DNA of 64,000 nucleotides, taken from Bubalus kerabau (Eukaryota > Chordata > Mammalia > Artiodactyla > Bovidae). The translations under genes and the position numbers were made by a program. The notes below the pieces were generated by a model that saw only the letters and a program-made list of their open reading frames with translations, did not search any database and was not told the DNA's origin. The stretch is taken from contig NC_073634.1 of NCBI RefSeq assembly GCF_029407905.1, positions 24,751,501 through 24,815,500 on the forward strand, in the 5' to 3' direction. Of this stretch, positions 44,741 through 56,257 are shown one piece after another; position 1 is the stretch's first letter, and each line of letters begins with the position of its first letter.

Positions 44741-45590
44741 TTGATCTCCATCCCCAACCTCAAATTTCTTCAGTGTTCCCCATCTCACTGAAGAGTTAAG
44801 TAGGCCAGAACTTGAGTCCCCAAGACCCTTCCCTCTGCCTTACCCTTCACATTCAGTTTTGCCTTCTAAACCTCTCCTTGAAAACTCTTGTTCCTTCTTC
44901 CTTTCCCACTATCTGGAGCTACCATCATCTCTTACCTAGATTGCTGCAGCCATTTTGGTCTATCTGCAGCCATTTTGACTTTCACCTCTCACAACGTATC
45001 CAGAGTGATTTCTTCATCTGATCTTTATGGCCACCACTGCCCAGCCTGAAAATGGTTGAAATGCTTGAATTTCTTTCCATTATTATAAGACACAATATTC
45101 TTAACATGCCCTGCACCTATCCAGCTTTATCTGAAACCATGCCCCACCATGCTTTCTGCACACCAGCCCCTCTGGCCTTCTTTCACTTCCTTTTACTTGG
45201 TATGTTTCCCTTTCTCAATAGCTTTTTTGCCCAGAATGCTCCTCACCCCTCTTCAACTTGTAACTTCGCCCCTTTCTTCAAGTCTTTCTCAGTTGTGGCT
45301 TCCCCAGAGCTATCTTTCCTGACCTCTATATCCAGGGCAAATCTCTACCATATGACACTGGGTACTTCTCCTTCATATCGTGATCATGGCTGTAATTTTA
45401 TATTTATTGTGATTATTTGGTTCAAATAAATTTCTCACTGACTGTAGACTTCATTAGGGTAGGGACTGTGCCTGGTTTTCTGTGCCTAGACCCAGCACAG
45501 AGCCTAGTATATATAATACATAGAAGGTGCTTGGTAAATATGTTTGTTGAATAGATGACTGAATGAATGAACATGGACTTAGGTTTTCTG

Positions 45591-45979
45591 TGATTTCTTT
45601 GGCTCCCTCTTATTTTGGCTATCTCATCCATGTCTTATCCTTTGTCTAGTTATTGGAAACTCAATCATGACTTTGGTTTACATGTCCAGTGCCACTGCTG
45701 GGCCTTCTTCCTATGTTGGTAAGGAAACTCATGAGATTCTGCATAACCTTTGGACAGCGTCCTCCTGTGAACACTTCCTCTCATGCAATAATTTTGTTAT
45801 TACCAGGATTCTGTTCAGAACTTCAGGCTTAGATAATAAGAGAGAGCCATCTGGGTTGGGGGTGCAGTAGAGAATCTCCCACCTAGAATAATAAGATCAT
45901 GGAGTTGGAAGAAACCCTTGGTGATCATTTAATTTCTCAAGTGAAGCATACATTCTTTCTGTACCACTCCTGGCAGATG
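45591..45979. other. single-copy DNA
   Basis: No family recognised. Confidence 0.4.
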
Positions 45980-46186
45980 CTGTTTTGTCACTAAGTCGTG
46001 TCTGATTCTTTTGCAACCCCATGGACTGTAACCTGCCAGGCCGCTCTCTCCATAGGATTTCCCAGGCGAGAATACTGGAGTGGGTTGCCATTTCCTTCTC
46101 CAGGGGATCTTCTCTATCCCAGGATTGAATCCGCATCTCCTGCACCAGCAGGTAGGTTCTTTACTACTGAGCCACCAGGGAAGCTC
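45980..46186 (-). mobile_element. Bov-tA SINE
   Basis: Antisense BovA body and head complement ending 'gccaccagggaagctc'. Near-repeats ctcctggcagat / ctcctggaagat flank it. Confidence 0.93.
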
Positions 46187-46202
46187 CTCCTGGAAGATAC
46201 TA

Positions 46203-46365
46203 GTAGCTAATGTTTATTGAGCACAGGCCTGTTACTGTCTTAAGAACATTGATATGAATGAACCTATTGAATCCTTTGCAACCAAATGATAAGTACAGTT
46301 ACTGTAATACATCTTTTGTAGATGGAGAAATGCTGTACTACCTTTGTAGTTAGCCAGTGTTTATG
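46203..46365 (-). repeat. MIR SINE
   Basis: 'ctaatgtttattgagcacag' and 'tacatcttttgtagatggag' are antisense MIR blocks. Confidence 0.65.
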
Positions 46366-46789
46366 TGGACACTTCCAGAAATGGGAATTCACTCCACTAT
46401 GAACTGGATAGTAGTTATTTCCCCTAGTCCCATCCTCGATTGTATAGAATAGCCTGCTCCAACTTCTACACAGTCATTAGAATATTTTCAAATAGTAAGA
46501 ATAGTTTTTTTCTATTAATAAAAATAACATATTCTTGTTGTATAAAATTTGGAAAAGTTCAGAAGAGTATAAGGAAAGTAAGAATCTTTGATAAACAAGG
46601 AGAAAATAAATGTTAACTGTCCAGAAACCATTAGCTTTTCGTTATTGTTTTTAACATCTATATTTCTTTAAGGGCCCGTATAAAATCTCTGGCCAGTCAA
46701 GACACCTAGTTCTCTGTCCCATGACCTTTCAACAAGCCAGATTTTTTTTCTTTGTATAAAATTCTAAATGTGAAATTTTACATTTATCC
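46366..46789. other. AT-rich DNA
   Basis: No family was recognised with confidence. Confidence 0.4.
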
Positions 46790-47110
46790 CTTATAAACTA
46801 TATTTTGCTTATTTTGATTTTTTTCTTCCATACTGCTGAAACTTTAAAATCTACATTCTGCTACCTAGTATGTTAGCCTTCCAGCTTTGTATGCTACATG
46901 ATTTTGATAACAGAACTTTCCAAATGTTTATTCTAGACATTGATAAGATGTTGAGCAGAAAAGAGCTCTGTGATGCTCTCTCAGGACCCTCCCTCCAGTC
47001 TCACATGGATCCTTTCATCAATCATTTAGTATGGCCGCTCAAGAAAATACAAATCAGTGATCACGTCTCAATTTCTAAGTGCTCACAAATCATCATTTAA
47101 ATACTCCATT
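46790..47110 (+). repeat. possible ancient CR1/L3-like or conserved repeat
   Basis: The sequence runs 'catgattttgataacagaac', 'gacattgataagatgttgag', 'ggaccctccctccagtctca', 'catggatcctttcatcaatc'. I recall an old amniote repeat with the same order (a 'cattgataaaaatgttgaac' block followed by a 'cattgagccattaatgac' block). The match is by memory only. The 76-codon frame over it is probably incidental. Confidence 0.4.
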
Positions 47111-48384
47111 CTAGAATTTTCCTGGAAATCCTTCCATGTCAATCTGTTACATCAGACTTTTCACTGCAGTGGAAGGGGCTGAGTGTAGATAAACTGGCCC
47201 TGATTAACATTTAATGGGGCTGAAGAAAGGATCCCATGGGTGTACATTGTCTTATTCTTATTACTTCAGGAGATCAGCTTCCTGTCAACATGCAGGAAAC
47301 TGGAAAGCTGCAGTCTAATAATACAGTCACTGACAGGAAGATTGTTGTTTAGATAGCCCTTCCAGATTTCTCAATTGAATAATCTTGGTGAAGAATGACT
47401 GTATTTTTTTTTCTTTTTATGACTTGGATCAACTTTCAAGGCTACCTGACTTCATGTAGTAGATGGGCTGCTTCCATGTTGCATAAAAATTCTTTTTTTG
47501 GAAGTCAATTCTACCTAAAATGTACTACTGCAGGAGTTTCCTTTTTAAGGCCATCCTGACGTGAGACATTTTATGAAGTCAAGGATCCTTCAGTGATTTA
47601 TCTCTTTGAATTTTAAAAATCAGAGTTGCTTAAAGCCAAGAAAAATGATATTGCATATTTCTTTGCTTTTGGAAACGTCGGGTAACATTATGTTTTGTGA
47701 CTGTCATTTTGAGCAAACAGGATTGGTAAGATCTTGGGACTGCCAGGCAGCCAGCTAATGAGGAAAACCCAAGTCTCTACCCAAAGTCACATTCTCACCT
47801 CGCCATTCTCTGGTGCATTCCTACTGATGGAAGATGGCTTCTTTTGATCCCCTTGATGGATATTTTTCTCATTTTTCAACTGTCTTCATCAATAACTCAA
47901 AGAAAATTCTATGGACACATCTTCTCTGAGTCTTCCTGTCACTGAGCTGCAGCAGGTGGGGCTGGTGGTCCGGGGGCGACTGCAGTCAGGGGTCTGTGTT
48001 CCTGGTTCTCTTGGACGGGAGCTGTGTGGAGGCCAGAGTCTCCGCTTGTTCACCTCTATGTCTCCATAGGACTAGCCAGAGCCTCCCAGGAAATGGTGTT
48101 AATTGACTCAATGATGACTCCTAAACTTGAACTGGAACCAGCTCCTGGGATACCATGGGGTCCACCCTGTTGTCACCAAGGGAACCGTGATGGTTTAGAC
48201 TGGCTTCTCCTTTCTGAGATTGCCCTCCCCTGAACTCCTGAAATATTCTGAGACTCACTGGCCCTTAACCAAACTTCCTCCTCCCCGGCTATTGTTTGTG
48301 TACGTGTGGGCAAGTATGTATATATTATTTGTATATATCAGTAGTCTTGTCTAGGTTTCTGTGTATTATGTCTCCAGGTTAGGT
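47111..48384. other. single-copy DNA
   Basis: No repeat recognised. A 69-codon frame at 48024-48233 has no motif. Confidence 0.4.
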
Positions 48385-48735
48385 ACCGTGCCTTAATCCT
48401 AATCCCAGCCCTTAACCCCAATCCTTAATTCGGTTCAGTCACTCAGTCGTGTCCGACTCTGTGGCCCCATGGACTGCAGCATGCCAGGCTTCCCCGTCCA
48501 TCACCAACTCCCAGAGCTTGCTCAAACTCATGTCCGTTGAGTCAATAATGCCATTCAACCATCTCATCTTTTGTCATCCTCTTCTCCTCCTGTCTTCAGT
48601 CTTTCCCAGCATCAGGGTCTTTTCCAATGAGTCAGCTCTTTGCATCAGGTGGCCAAAGTTTTGGAGCTTCAGCTTCAATCCTAATCCTAACTGCTAACTA
48701 ATCCTGATTTTGATCCTAACCCTAAGTCTTAAATC
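48385..48735 (+). repeat. degenerate telomere-like (CCTAAN)n array, split by BovB
   Basis: 48388-48424 and 48677-48735 are built of variants such as CCTTAAT, CCTAAT, CCTAAC and CCCTAA. They include 'gatcctaaccctaagtctta' near 48710. The 250 bp between are BovB. Confidence 0.6.
48427..48676 (-). mobile_element. BovB LINE 3' fragment in the array
   Basis: Antisense BovB 3' region from 'ttcggttcagtcactcagtc' to 'ttttggagcttcagctt'. A short repeat, caatcct, lies on both sides, though the host array makes it weak evidence. Confidence 0.92.
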
Positions 48736-50381
48736 CCAGACTCCAAGATCCCTACTCAATAGTCAGTCTTTAATAAATATTTGCTTTTCATTATGAACAT
48801 TACTTTGATCTTAACATCACTAGAATCACTAGAAACTGCCGTGCATTTTCTATGTTGTATTATCCAATGAGAATTATAGTTAAGAATGAGCATCTGCTCC
48901 ATTTAAAGAGCAGGAGATTAAAAATACCTTCAGTATAAAATTGCAGGTTTAGTATGTAACTCAACATCTTATTGTTATGAAAGTTAATCTACATGGAGGA
49001 TTTCAGTGAACCTTATCAGTTAATTGGAATAGCCTCTTGATCATGTTCACACCGTTTGCCAGTAAAGCGTGTTTACTTTAAAGTGTGGTCTCTTTCTAGT
49101 TTCTATCCTGTCATCAGGCTGATTTCATAGGATAATTTACAGATAGCTTAAAACAAAATAATATAAATGAATCAATTAATTTAGCCAGAACCACTTACAT
49201 TTCACTTTTAGTTTCATGACCAGCTACATAATTTGAGGAACCCAGTGCAAGATAAATATGTGGGGTTCCTTGTTATTAAGAATTTCTAGCTGGTGACAGC
49301 AGAGCACTAAGCCCAGTGCACGCCCATGGAACTGGCCCTCTGCGCACTTTACGCATGGGGGAGCTCAGGTCCAGAAACGCACAGCAAGATCCTGCCAGGT
49401 CCCAGCTGACACATGCTAGACAGGTAGTTAGAACTTGGCCACTGGACATTTGGTAGCTGCTCCCACTGCTTGGTTTCCCATTCCTCGGCTTCTCCCTCTA
49501 CCCAGTGGGGAGCTGGGTTACATTCTCAGTGCTGGTAACTGGACATTCTGCTTTTACCACTTTCTTGGGTTGTTCCTACCCTTCGTCTGATTTCTTTCCT
49601 AATGCCGCACCGGAACTGATTTGCCTACAGCATCTCCTCATGGTCAGCATGACCTCTGCCACTGGTTTTCTTGAAAATTCCGAGGAGATTTATGAGGTGC
49701 TGGTGGAAAGAAAGCTGATTAGAGGCATTTCTGCAGATTGGATTGCTCTCCTTGGCTCTCGGAAGCAGAAGTGTTGTGTTTCTTCAGCGAGTTTCTCCCC
49801 GCTTCCCACATCTCAGCATACACTCATTCCTAAGAGTAAGCTGAGATATCTTGGCCTAAATTGCCTTAGGATAGGCTCCTGAATGTGCTGGATATTAATA
49901 AAGAGAGGGTAAGAAATTCCATCAGTCCCTGGAAATCAATTCCCAATCTCCAGTTCTATCTGAATTCAGCTCCATCTTGAATAGCCATGTGTGTTGTTTG
50001 CCAGAATTCCATGGACTTGAGAATGTGATAAAGAATTTCATTTCCTTCTTTCTCCCCAGAGGGACTGCCCAATTGGTGGCTATAGGAATTCAGACCCTTT
50101 TATTGTGCCAAAAGTCCCCAAGCCGCAGACAGTGCATTAACTTTGGAATGTGGCCAAGCCAGTCCCTTTGAGAAGGGAGCTTAGCTGCCCTGAGCTGGCA
50201 TCTGTGCTGACACAGCCTTGAATCTAGCCCACAGGCTGGGTTTTGAGTTTACTAGTAAAATTTAAGCAAGCCTAAAGAAACCCTTGATTCAATAAAAACA
50301 AAAATAGCCTTAATTTAAAGAAAATCAGGGTGGAGTAGGGGAGGGATAGGACTTTCACATTATCTCCACATAACAGATAAT
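48736..50381. other. mostly single-copy; possible MER fossil at 49210-49430
   Basis: At 49230-49400, 'acataatttgaggaacccag' and 'ggtgacagcagagcactaag' resemble an old DNA-transposon-type repeat, family unresolved. An open frame of 125 codons (49505-49882) has no recognised domain. Confidence 0.4.
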
Positions 50382-50394
50382 GAAACAGGTTCAG

Positions 50395-50675
50395 CTGCTG
50401 CTGCTGCTGCTGCTAAGTCGCTTCAGTCGTGTCCGACTCTGTGCAACCCCATAGACGGCAGCCCACCAGGCTCCCCCGTCCCTGGGATTCTCCAGGTAAG
50501 AACACTGGAGTGGGTTGCCATTTTCTTCTCCAATGTATGAAAGTGAAAAGTGAAAGTGAAGTCACTCAGTGGTGTCCGACTCTTCGTGACCCCATGAACT
50601 GCAGCCTACCAGGCTCCTCCATCCATGGGATTTTCCAGGCAATAGCACTGGAGTGGGGTGCCATTGCCTTCTCCG
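50395..50675 (-). mobile_element. BOV-A2 SINE, full dimer with 13-bp duplication
   Basis: (CTG)6-like tail, second monomer, linker 'gaaagtgaaaagtgaaagtg', first monomer. gaaacaggttcag lies at 50382-50394 and 50676-50688. Confidence 0.96.
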
Positions 50676-50688
50676 GAAACAGGTTCAG

Positions 50689-51054
50689 GGAGGTTTAAAA
50701 AAATCTAATTAAAATTTTTTATAGAATTTCACATCCCCGCCCCGTGCCCCACCCCCCCCCGCAAACTTTTAGATGGACTCAAAGCCCAAGCCAAAACCAT
50801 CGATTTGATACTGGCTCCACAATGTCAATAGGCAACTTTCCTGAGAGCCCTTCTTGCTGACAGGAAACACCCTGGGGAAATATGCAGCAAATGGAAGACA
50901 TAGTGGGGTCCTTAGGGAATTTTCCTATAAGGGGGTGGGTAAAATGAAGACACAAATCAAACAAACACTGTAATATTGATATAAAACAAGCTACTAAGGA
51001 CCAAATGCAAAATACAGACATGCTTCTTGTGGCAGTGAGGAGCAAAATGCAAGA
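50689..51054. other. single-copy DNA with a C-rich tract
   Basis: Apart from the C-tract at 50735-50760, nothing was recognised. Confidence 0.4.
50735..50760 (-). other. G-quadruplex motif on the minus strand
   Basis: Four C-runs of 4, 4, 4 and 9 with loops of 1, 3 and 1 bases on plus, so the minus strand is a short-loop G4 motif. Confidence 0.7.
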
Positions 51055-51180
51055 ATCAGGTCAGTGAACCAGGGAGGGCTTCCTGTAGGAGGCACCATTT
51101 CAAGCAGAATTTTGAAGATGGTCTGGGTGAAGGGAAGTGCCAAGGGAAAGGGGGCGGGTAATCCCTCTGGGACCTGAGAT
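51055..51180 (-). repeat. L2 LINE scrap
   Basis: 'agggagggcttcctgtagga' and 'attttgaagatggtctgggt' are antisense of the L2 '...tcagctcaaatgtcacctc...ggccttccctg' block. Confidence 0.5.
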
Positions 51181-52684
51181 GATGCTTTGGATTATCTAGA
51201 TGACAAACCTGTCTTTTCCCTTAATTATTGTACTTCATCCATCACATGTTATTTTTGCTGTGTTCTAAATGATTCAGACTGCTCTGTCTGGATAGATCTG
51301 ATCTCCAAGGTTTCCTTGATTGAATGTGCAGGTATTTGTAGTTAGACTATAAAGTGCACATAGAGTGGGAATGTATAATGTGAAACTTTAATTCTGCCAA
51401 TAAAAATAAAAATGCCGAGATGTGAGCTATGCTGCTTCCCTTTAGTAATTACTCATTTCTGACCAAAAAAAAGTGGGAAACTTAATTCACCCCCAGGGCA
51501 ATTTAAAAACACTCTTGCTGGTTAATTCACTCCCAACCGTGTTCCCCAAATGGTTTTTCAGCTTTCTCTTTTCAGTCCTTATTTTAGAAGTTATATCTTT
51601 CTTTCTGATTCATGACTGTGTAATCATTTAATTAATTAATCTGGATAAAATTAACACTTTCCTCTAAAGCAAATATACTTTGTTCTCCCTGGGAATATCA
51701 TACATAGAGAAGAACTATAGATTACTTGTCATAAATGCAAGCAAGTTACATGTGCATTCCCTGGATATCACAATCAGCACCATCCCCACAAGTGAGCAAA
51801 AGACGTTCTCCGTCAAATAACAGGCATCAATTAAAGCAGGAATTTAGATCCTCATTCACAGGATTATAAATTATTAAGCTTCACAGATCTGATCAACAAT
51901 TAGGGGCTGGAGGAGACCTCCTTTTGCTTCATAGAATCTGATTGCTTCTGCTCCGTATCATCTTTCTAAGAGGATTTAAAATCTGGTTTCAAACAGCTGT
52001 CAGAATGATTCTCCCCTTTCTTAAGGCATTCATTAGAAAATAAAATCAGATATAATTAACAAACAAACCAACCTATCTGCCTGCTGTTCTGACTTGTTAT
52101 AATAAGTGTTATTTCTACTTACAAACAGTTTCCTGTCAGCATCCTGCTGTTTCTTTAATAAGACTTCTGTACTGGGGAAGAAAAAAAAGCTTGGCATTAA
52201 AATTAAGCCCTGACTTGTCGTCACTTCTCTTCCTGTTCATCTGTGTTCAGATCCAATTTGCTTGGAGGCTAAAAGGAACTAAATATGTCAAAACCATCAC
52301 TGAGAGAGAGAAGGGACCTCTCTGCTCCTGGAGTTGGCTGAAGGATGAGGCTGCCTTTAGACTCACGAGAAACACTCTCTTCTCTCCCTGCTGGGCTTGG
52401 GTGGCCCTTGTGGCTTACCAAAGGACTGGGAAATCTATTCAGGTTCCCGGCGTTGGTCTCCCAGCTGATGACGATGTTCTGGTACCTTTGAGCCAGTTCC
52501 AGAGGTTCATGTGGGTGGGCAATCCAAAGAGAACTTTGATCTCAAAGTTGGCCTCTGGGTTTGGTAAGGATGGGAGACACTGCATAAGAATAATTGGGGG
52601 GTATTGCCAAGCTGGCAAATACAGCAATGGATATAATGCTATGTGATCAAAAGTTAGGGGATTATGGTCTTCCTCTTTTGTATC
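51181..52684. other. single-copy DNA; 151-codon open frame at 52191-52646
   Basis: No repeat recognised. The frame 52191-52646 is preceded inside by a pyrimidine tract and AG at 52251. Its residues (for example KTITEREKGPLCSWSWLKDE) match nothing I know, and a 62-codon frame runs antisense to it. Confidence 0.35.
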
Positions 52685-53127
52685 TTTTAAATTAATCTTT
52701 TAAAAATTGTGGAAAACTTCAAACATACCAAAGAAAGTAAAATAGAATAATAAACTCCCATAAACCCATCACCCATTTTCAGTAATTATTTACTCATGTT
52801 TTTGACACCCCCACCAAATTCCCCTTTCTGTACTGTTTGAGAAACCAATTCAAGACACTCTGTCATTTCATCTATAAATAGTTTGGTTTGTGTCTCTAAA
52901 AAAAAACTCCTTTAAAAACTACAACTATAATCCCATTAACACACCTAAAAATAATGAATAATTAATTCCTTCATATAATCAAATATTCAGTGTTTAAAAT
53001 TCCAGTTGTCTCATAAACAAATGTTTGAAAAATAATTTCTTTGATCCAGATTCAAGTAAATTCCCACAATTTGATTGGTTGATATGTTTCTTTCTTTTTA
53101 ATAAACTGTTTATTTTGGAATAATTGT

Positions 53128-53259
53128 GCTGGTGCTGCTGGTAAGTCGCATCAGTCATGTCCAACTCTGTGCTACCCAATAGATGGCAGCCCACCAGGCT
53201 CCTCTGTCCCTGGGATTCTCCAGGCAAGAACACTGGAGTGGGTTGCCAAGTCTTCTCCG
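53128..53259 (-). mobile_element. BOV-A2 single monomer with 11-bp duplication
   Basis: A degenerate (CTG)n tail and one monomer. ggaataattgt lies at 53117-53127 and 53260-53270. A complete duplication around a half element suggests truncation at insertion, not later deletion. Confidence 0.93.
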
Positions 53260-53614
53260 GGAATAATTGTAGATTTCCAGAAAAGTTGCAAACAAAATAC
53301 AGAGAATTCCTGCAAGCTCTTCACCTGATTTCCCCTAAAGTTAACATATTATGTATTGATGGTATATTTGTCAACACTGAAAGGTTAATATTGTGACATT
53401 ACTATGAGCTAACCTACTAGCTTTATTCAAACGTCACTAGTTTTTCCCTTAATGCTCCCTTTCTGTTCCAGGATCCAATTCAGGACTCTACAATACACTT
53501 CGGCATTGTGATTTCTTATGCTTCTCTGATTTGTGACAGTTTCTCAGTCTTGTTTGCCTTGGTAGATCAAGTATTTAGTAGAAGGGCCCTCTGTTTGGGT
53601 TTGTCTAATGTTTT

Positions 53615-53820
53615 CCCTGGTGGCTCAGATGGTAAAGTGTTTGCCTACAATGCGGGAGACCCGGGTTCGATCCCTGGGCTGGGAAGATGTTCTGGAGAAG
53701 GAAATGGCAACCCACTCCAGTATTCTTGCCTGGAAAATCCCATGGACGGAGGAGTGTGGTAGGCTACAGTCCATGGGGTCACAAAGAGTCAGACATGACT
53801 GAGCAACTTCACTTCACTTC
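53615..53820 (+). mobile_element. Bov-tA SINE with 8-bp duplication
   Basis: B-box 'gggttcgatccctggg', BovA body and (CACTT)n tail. aatgtttt lies at 53607-53614 and 53821-53828. Confidence 0.95.
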
Positions 53821-53960
53821 AATGTTTTTTCAATGGGGAAAGAATATCACAGAGGGTTAGGGGTTCCTCTCATGGGAATTATATCAGGGGCTACATATCA
53901 CTATGACCTTAAGTTTTTAAAAAGTCTCTTTAGTCCATCTCTATACCATTGCAAGTTACT

Positions 53961-54311
53961 TGTGGAAGAATCTCTAGACATTTGTTTTCTTTTTTAATAT
54001 ATAGGGACCATGGCCATTTTTAGGCTGAGTAATGGAGGTCTCTGCTTCAACCCCAGGCTGCTTTCCAAACAGTTGCCATCTCAACACTTCCTGTTCATTT
54101 GTATCCCATAACATCACAAGACAAGGTTAAATAAAATTCTCAGTTACACTGTGGCTGCATGTCAGCCTTTGATGTTAAGTAGACGCTGGAGAGACAGTCT
54201 GAGAAAAAGACATTCTTCATAGGAAACAGATTTAAAAAATTCCTTGAAGGCTACTAGTTCATGTGTCATTGAAATATTTTGATAAGAACACACACATACA
54301 CACACACTCAC
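53961..54311. other. single-copy DNA ending in (CA)n
   Basis: A (CA)-rich run at 54288-54313 closes it. No repeat family was recognised. Confidence 0.4.
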
Positions 54312-54577
54312 ACCATGAAGAGGTATTCAAATATATTATTGTTATTGGAAAAAGAAGAAATACACCAGGACTTCAGAGCCTTCTTATAACAGACAGCCAC
54401 TAGGCTACACTGGTGATGATTAATATCTTCTGGTTGACATTGACATTGGTTGACAATGATGCTTCTGAATCCATCCCTTGGTAGTTTCTTTGGGCTCCCA
54501 TCCTTAATGTGAAAGGAGTAATTGCCAATCACAGAACGCAAGGGGTTGGTGTGATACAGGAGTGATTCACCAATATC
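54312..54577 (-). other. candidate coding exon, unidentified
   Basis: On the minus strand a long pyrimidine tract and AAG acceptor immediately precede position 54577. The segment is open in phase 0 for 88 codons: it starts DIGESLLYHTNPLRSVIGNY, then SFHIKDGSPKKLPRDGFRSI, and ends ...FEYLFMV. It closes at GT|GTGAGT, with the only stop lying just inside the presumed intron. It lies outside every repeat that I recognise. I cannot name the protein. A small internal duplication (ACATTG/ACATTGG) encodes QCQCQ. Lack of a partner exon and the (CA)n at the donor are the main doubts. Confidence 0.25.
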
Positions 54578-56243
54578 CTTCAGAGGAAAAAGAAAATCAG
54601 CAGTTAAACACATTTTAACACCTCAGATATAATTTCCACCTTTGGTAATGATGACGCTGACACCAGAGTGCTATTGGAATGGGGTCCCCTTGGTAACAGA
54701 GGAGCAAGTACAAAATGTGTGAAAAGCTCAGCTTAATGCAAGTGCCTTTAATATCACTTTGGTTTCACAAGTAGGGTTCTGTTGCTCTTTATCTTACTTG
54801 GTCCAGGGGCAATGAGTTTAATGATGTTTCACACTGAGTGTTCCTCAACCTTGGCGAGGTATTTCAAGAAAACTCTAGTTGGGCTTCTGGATTCTTGGAC
54901 CATTAATAATTTTAATGGTGACAATAAAAGCTGGAGGAACTCCAATCACAGCAAGGGTTTTCAAGAGGCAGCGTAATAATGAGGCTTGTGGAGCTCTGGG
55001 TGTTAGGGCCTCTGGGTTTGCTCTGTCCCTGGCTGGCTCTGTGTCCTTGATCTTACACTTAACCTCACTGGATTCCAATGGAACGTGCAGATATAACTCT
55101 CCTTGACCTGCCTAAGAGGTATGTTTTGAGAAACAGCTGAATAGGTGTATAAAAGGTGGGGGAAGTCTGAAAGGAAGAAATAAGGGGAAAAAATTACATT
55201 TTGGAAACAGAAATTGCTTAATAACAAGCAGTGACAGAATGCCTGCACATTGGAGTTTCGTAGTCAGAGTGAAGATTTACTTGGCATTTTGGGTTTGTTT
55301 TTTCAGCGAGCAGAGGCTATCTGGGGGAGTTGAGAGAAAGGAGAAAAAGGAAAGAAAGTTAAAATGTCAAGAATATTCTAGGTATATAATCTACTCAAAT
55401 TCTATGGATTGACAACTCTTTCTACTTATATAAAAAAGATCTTCCAATGATGATTACTTAACCATGTCTGTTTTCCACATTGTTTCATAATTTGAGGTTC
55501 CTTTTACCACTCCACACCCCCAGCAATTGTCTAAAGCTCAAAAAGCAAAATCGTTTTGAATGTTGGCCCTTTGAGGCCTTAGAACAATGGCTGACCTAAT
55601 TTTTTCCATAAGTCCTATTACTGAGCTTGGGTGTCTCACCTTTTTAGCCTTCCAAACACTGGCTTATCTTAGGGACCTTGTGAAACACTGTGCCTAATAA
55701 TAACCTGGTAGTTTAAAAACAAATAGACTAAGCCCTGTGTGAACCTCCCATGAAGGACATTTCTAATTCCATCTTAAAAGCTTGAGCTTAAATCAGAGTT
55801 GGTAGTATTATTTGGGGGTCACCTGCTGAATTTAGTTTTCTCTCCACTCTGTTTAGTCAAAGGTCTTGGTTCTTCTGAATTTTCTCCCAGTTTCAGAGGA
55901 TGCCTGGGTCATGGCAAACTGTGGACACTCTGGTGAATGTGGCCAGAGGACGTGACTCTCCCTTCAGATCCAGGAACTGAAGGCTCCTGGCTGATGAGGA
56001 GGATGACTAACCTCCAGCAGCTGGTGGTGCCAAAGTTGCTTCTACCACCCATAGACCAAACCCAGATCTTGCTGGGCTCAGGAGTTCATACATGGGCAGT
56101 GACTTAACCACTGCTCTGCTCAGTGTTCCTTGTTCTATTGCCCTTGAAGACAATGTCTCTGACTAGCCCTGGCTTGTCCCACTGAAGGGACAGTATGAGG
56201 ACTGGCGAAACTTACTTGGTCATAATTCTGTCACTAAGTAAAG
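54578..56243. other. mostly single-copy; MIR at about 54978-55100
   Basis: 'gtgtccttgatcttacactt' and 'aacctcactggattccaatg' at 54978-55100 are a diverged sense MIR. No other repeat or coding frame was recognised. Confidence 0.45.
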
Positions 56244-56257
56244 GCCTGTGTGTGCTG

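Larger units (their letters stand above)
43270..45590 (+). repeat. long L2 LINE copy, split by two later insertions
   Basis: L2 blocks appear in sense order: 'ctcctgggaccactgtcttt' (about 43330); 'gatctctcctctgagctcta' and 'gacccacatatccacttcct' (43920-43960); 'cagtgttccccatctcactg' (44770); 'accatcatctcttacctaga' (44920); 'tggccttctttcacttcctt' (45175); and the 3' end 'atagaaggtgcttggtaaat' with (GAAT)n (45520-45570). Removing the BovB and LINE-1 gives about 1.2 kb of one copy. The frames are broken. Confidence 0.8.
52685..53960 (-). repeat. long L1M LINE-1 3' remnant carrying two SINEs
   Basis: Antisense L1 3' blocks in order: 'ttcaaacataccaaagaaag', 'ataaacccatcacccatttt', 'cattaacacacctaaaaata', 'gtagatttccagaaaagttg', 'ctgttccaggatccaattca', 'tatcaggggctacatatcac'. 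It is split at 53128-53259 and 53615-53820. Confidence 0.75.

Noticed and set aside
49505..49882. 125-codon plus frame as a gene
   Set aside because: No recognisable domain, Kozak context or splice structure. Length is within chance for 64 kb.
50395..50414. CTG repeat as an independent trinucleotide microsatellite
   Set aside because: It is the (AGC)n tail of BOV-A2, and the same tail occurs at 26544, 56252 and 62466.
52191..52646. 151-codon plus frame as a gene
   Set aside because: It contains an acceptor-like tract at 52251, but the protein has no recognised feature and an antisense frame is equally open. Left as an unexplained frame.
53615..53820. Pol III A/B boxes as a tRNA gene
   Set aside because: The head cannot fold as an intact tRNA and continues into the BovA body. 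It is a SINE promoter.
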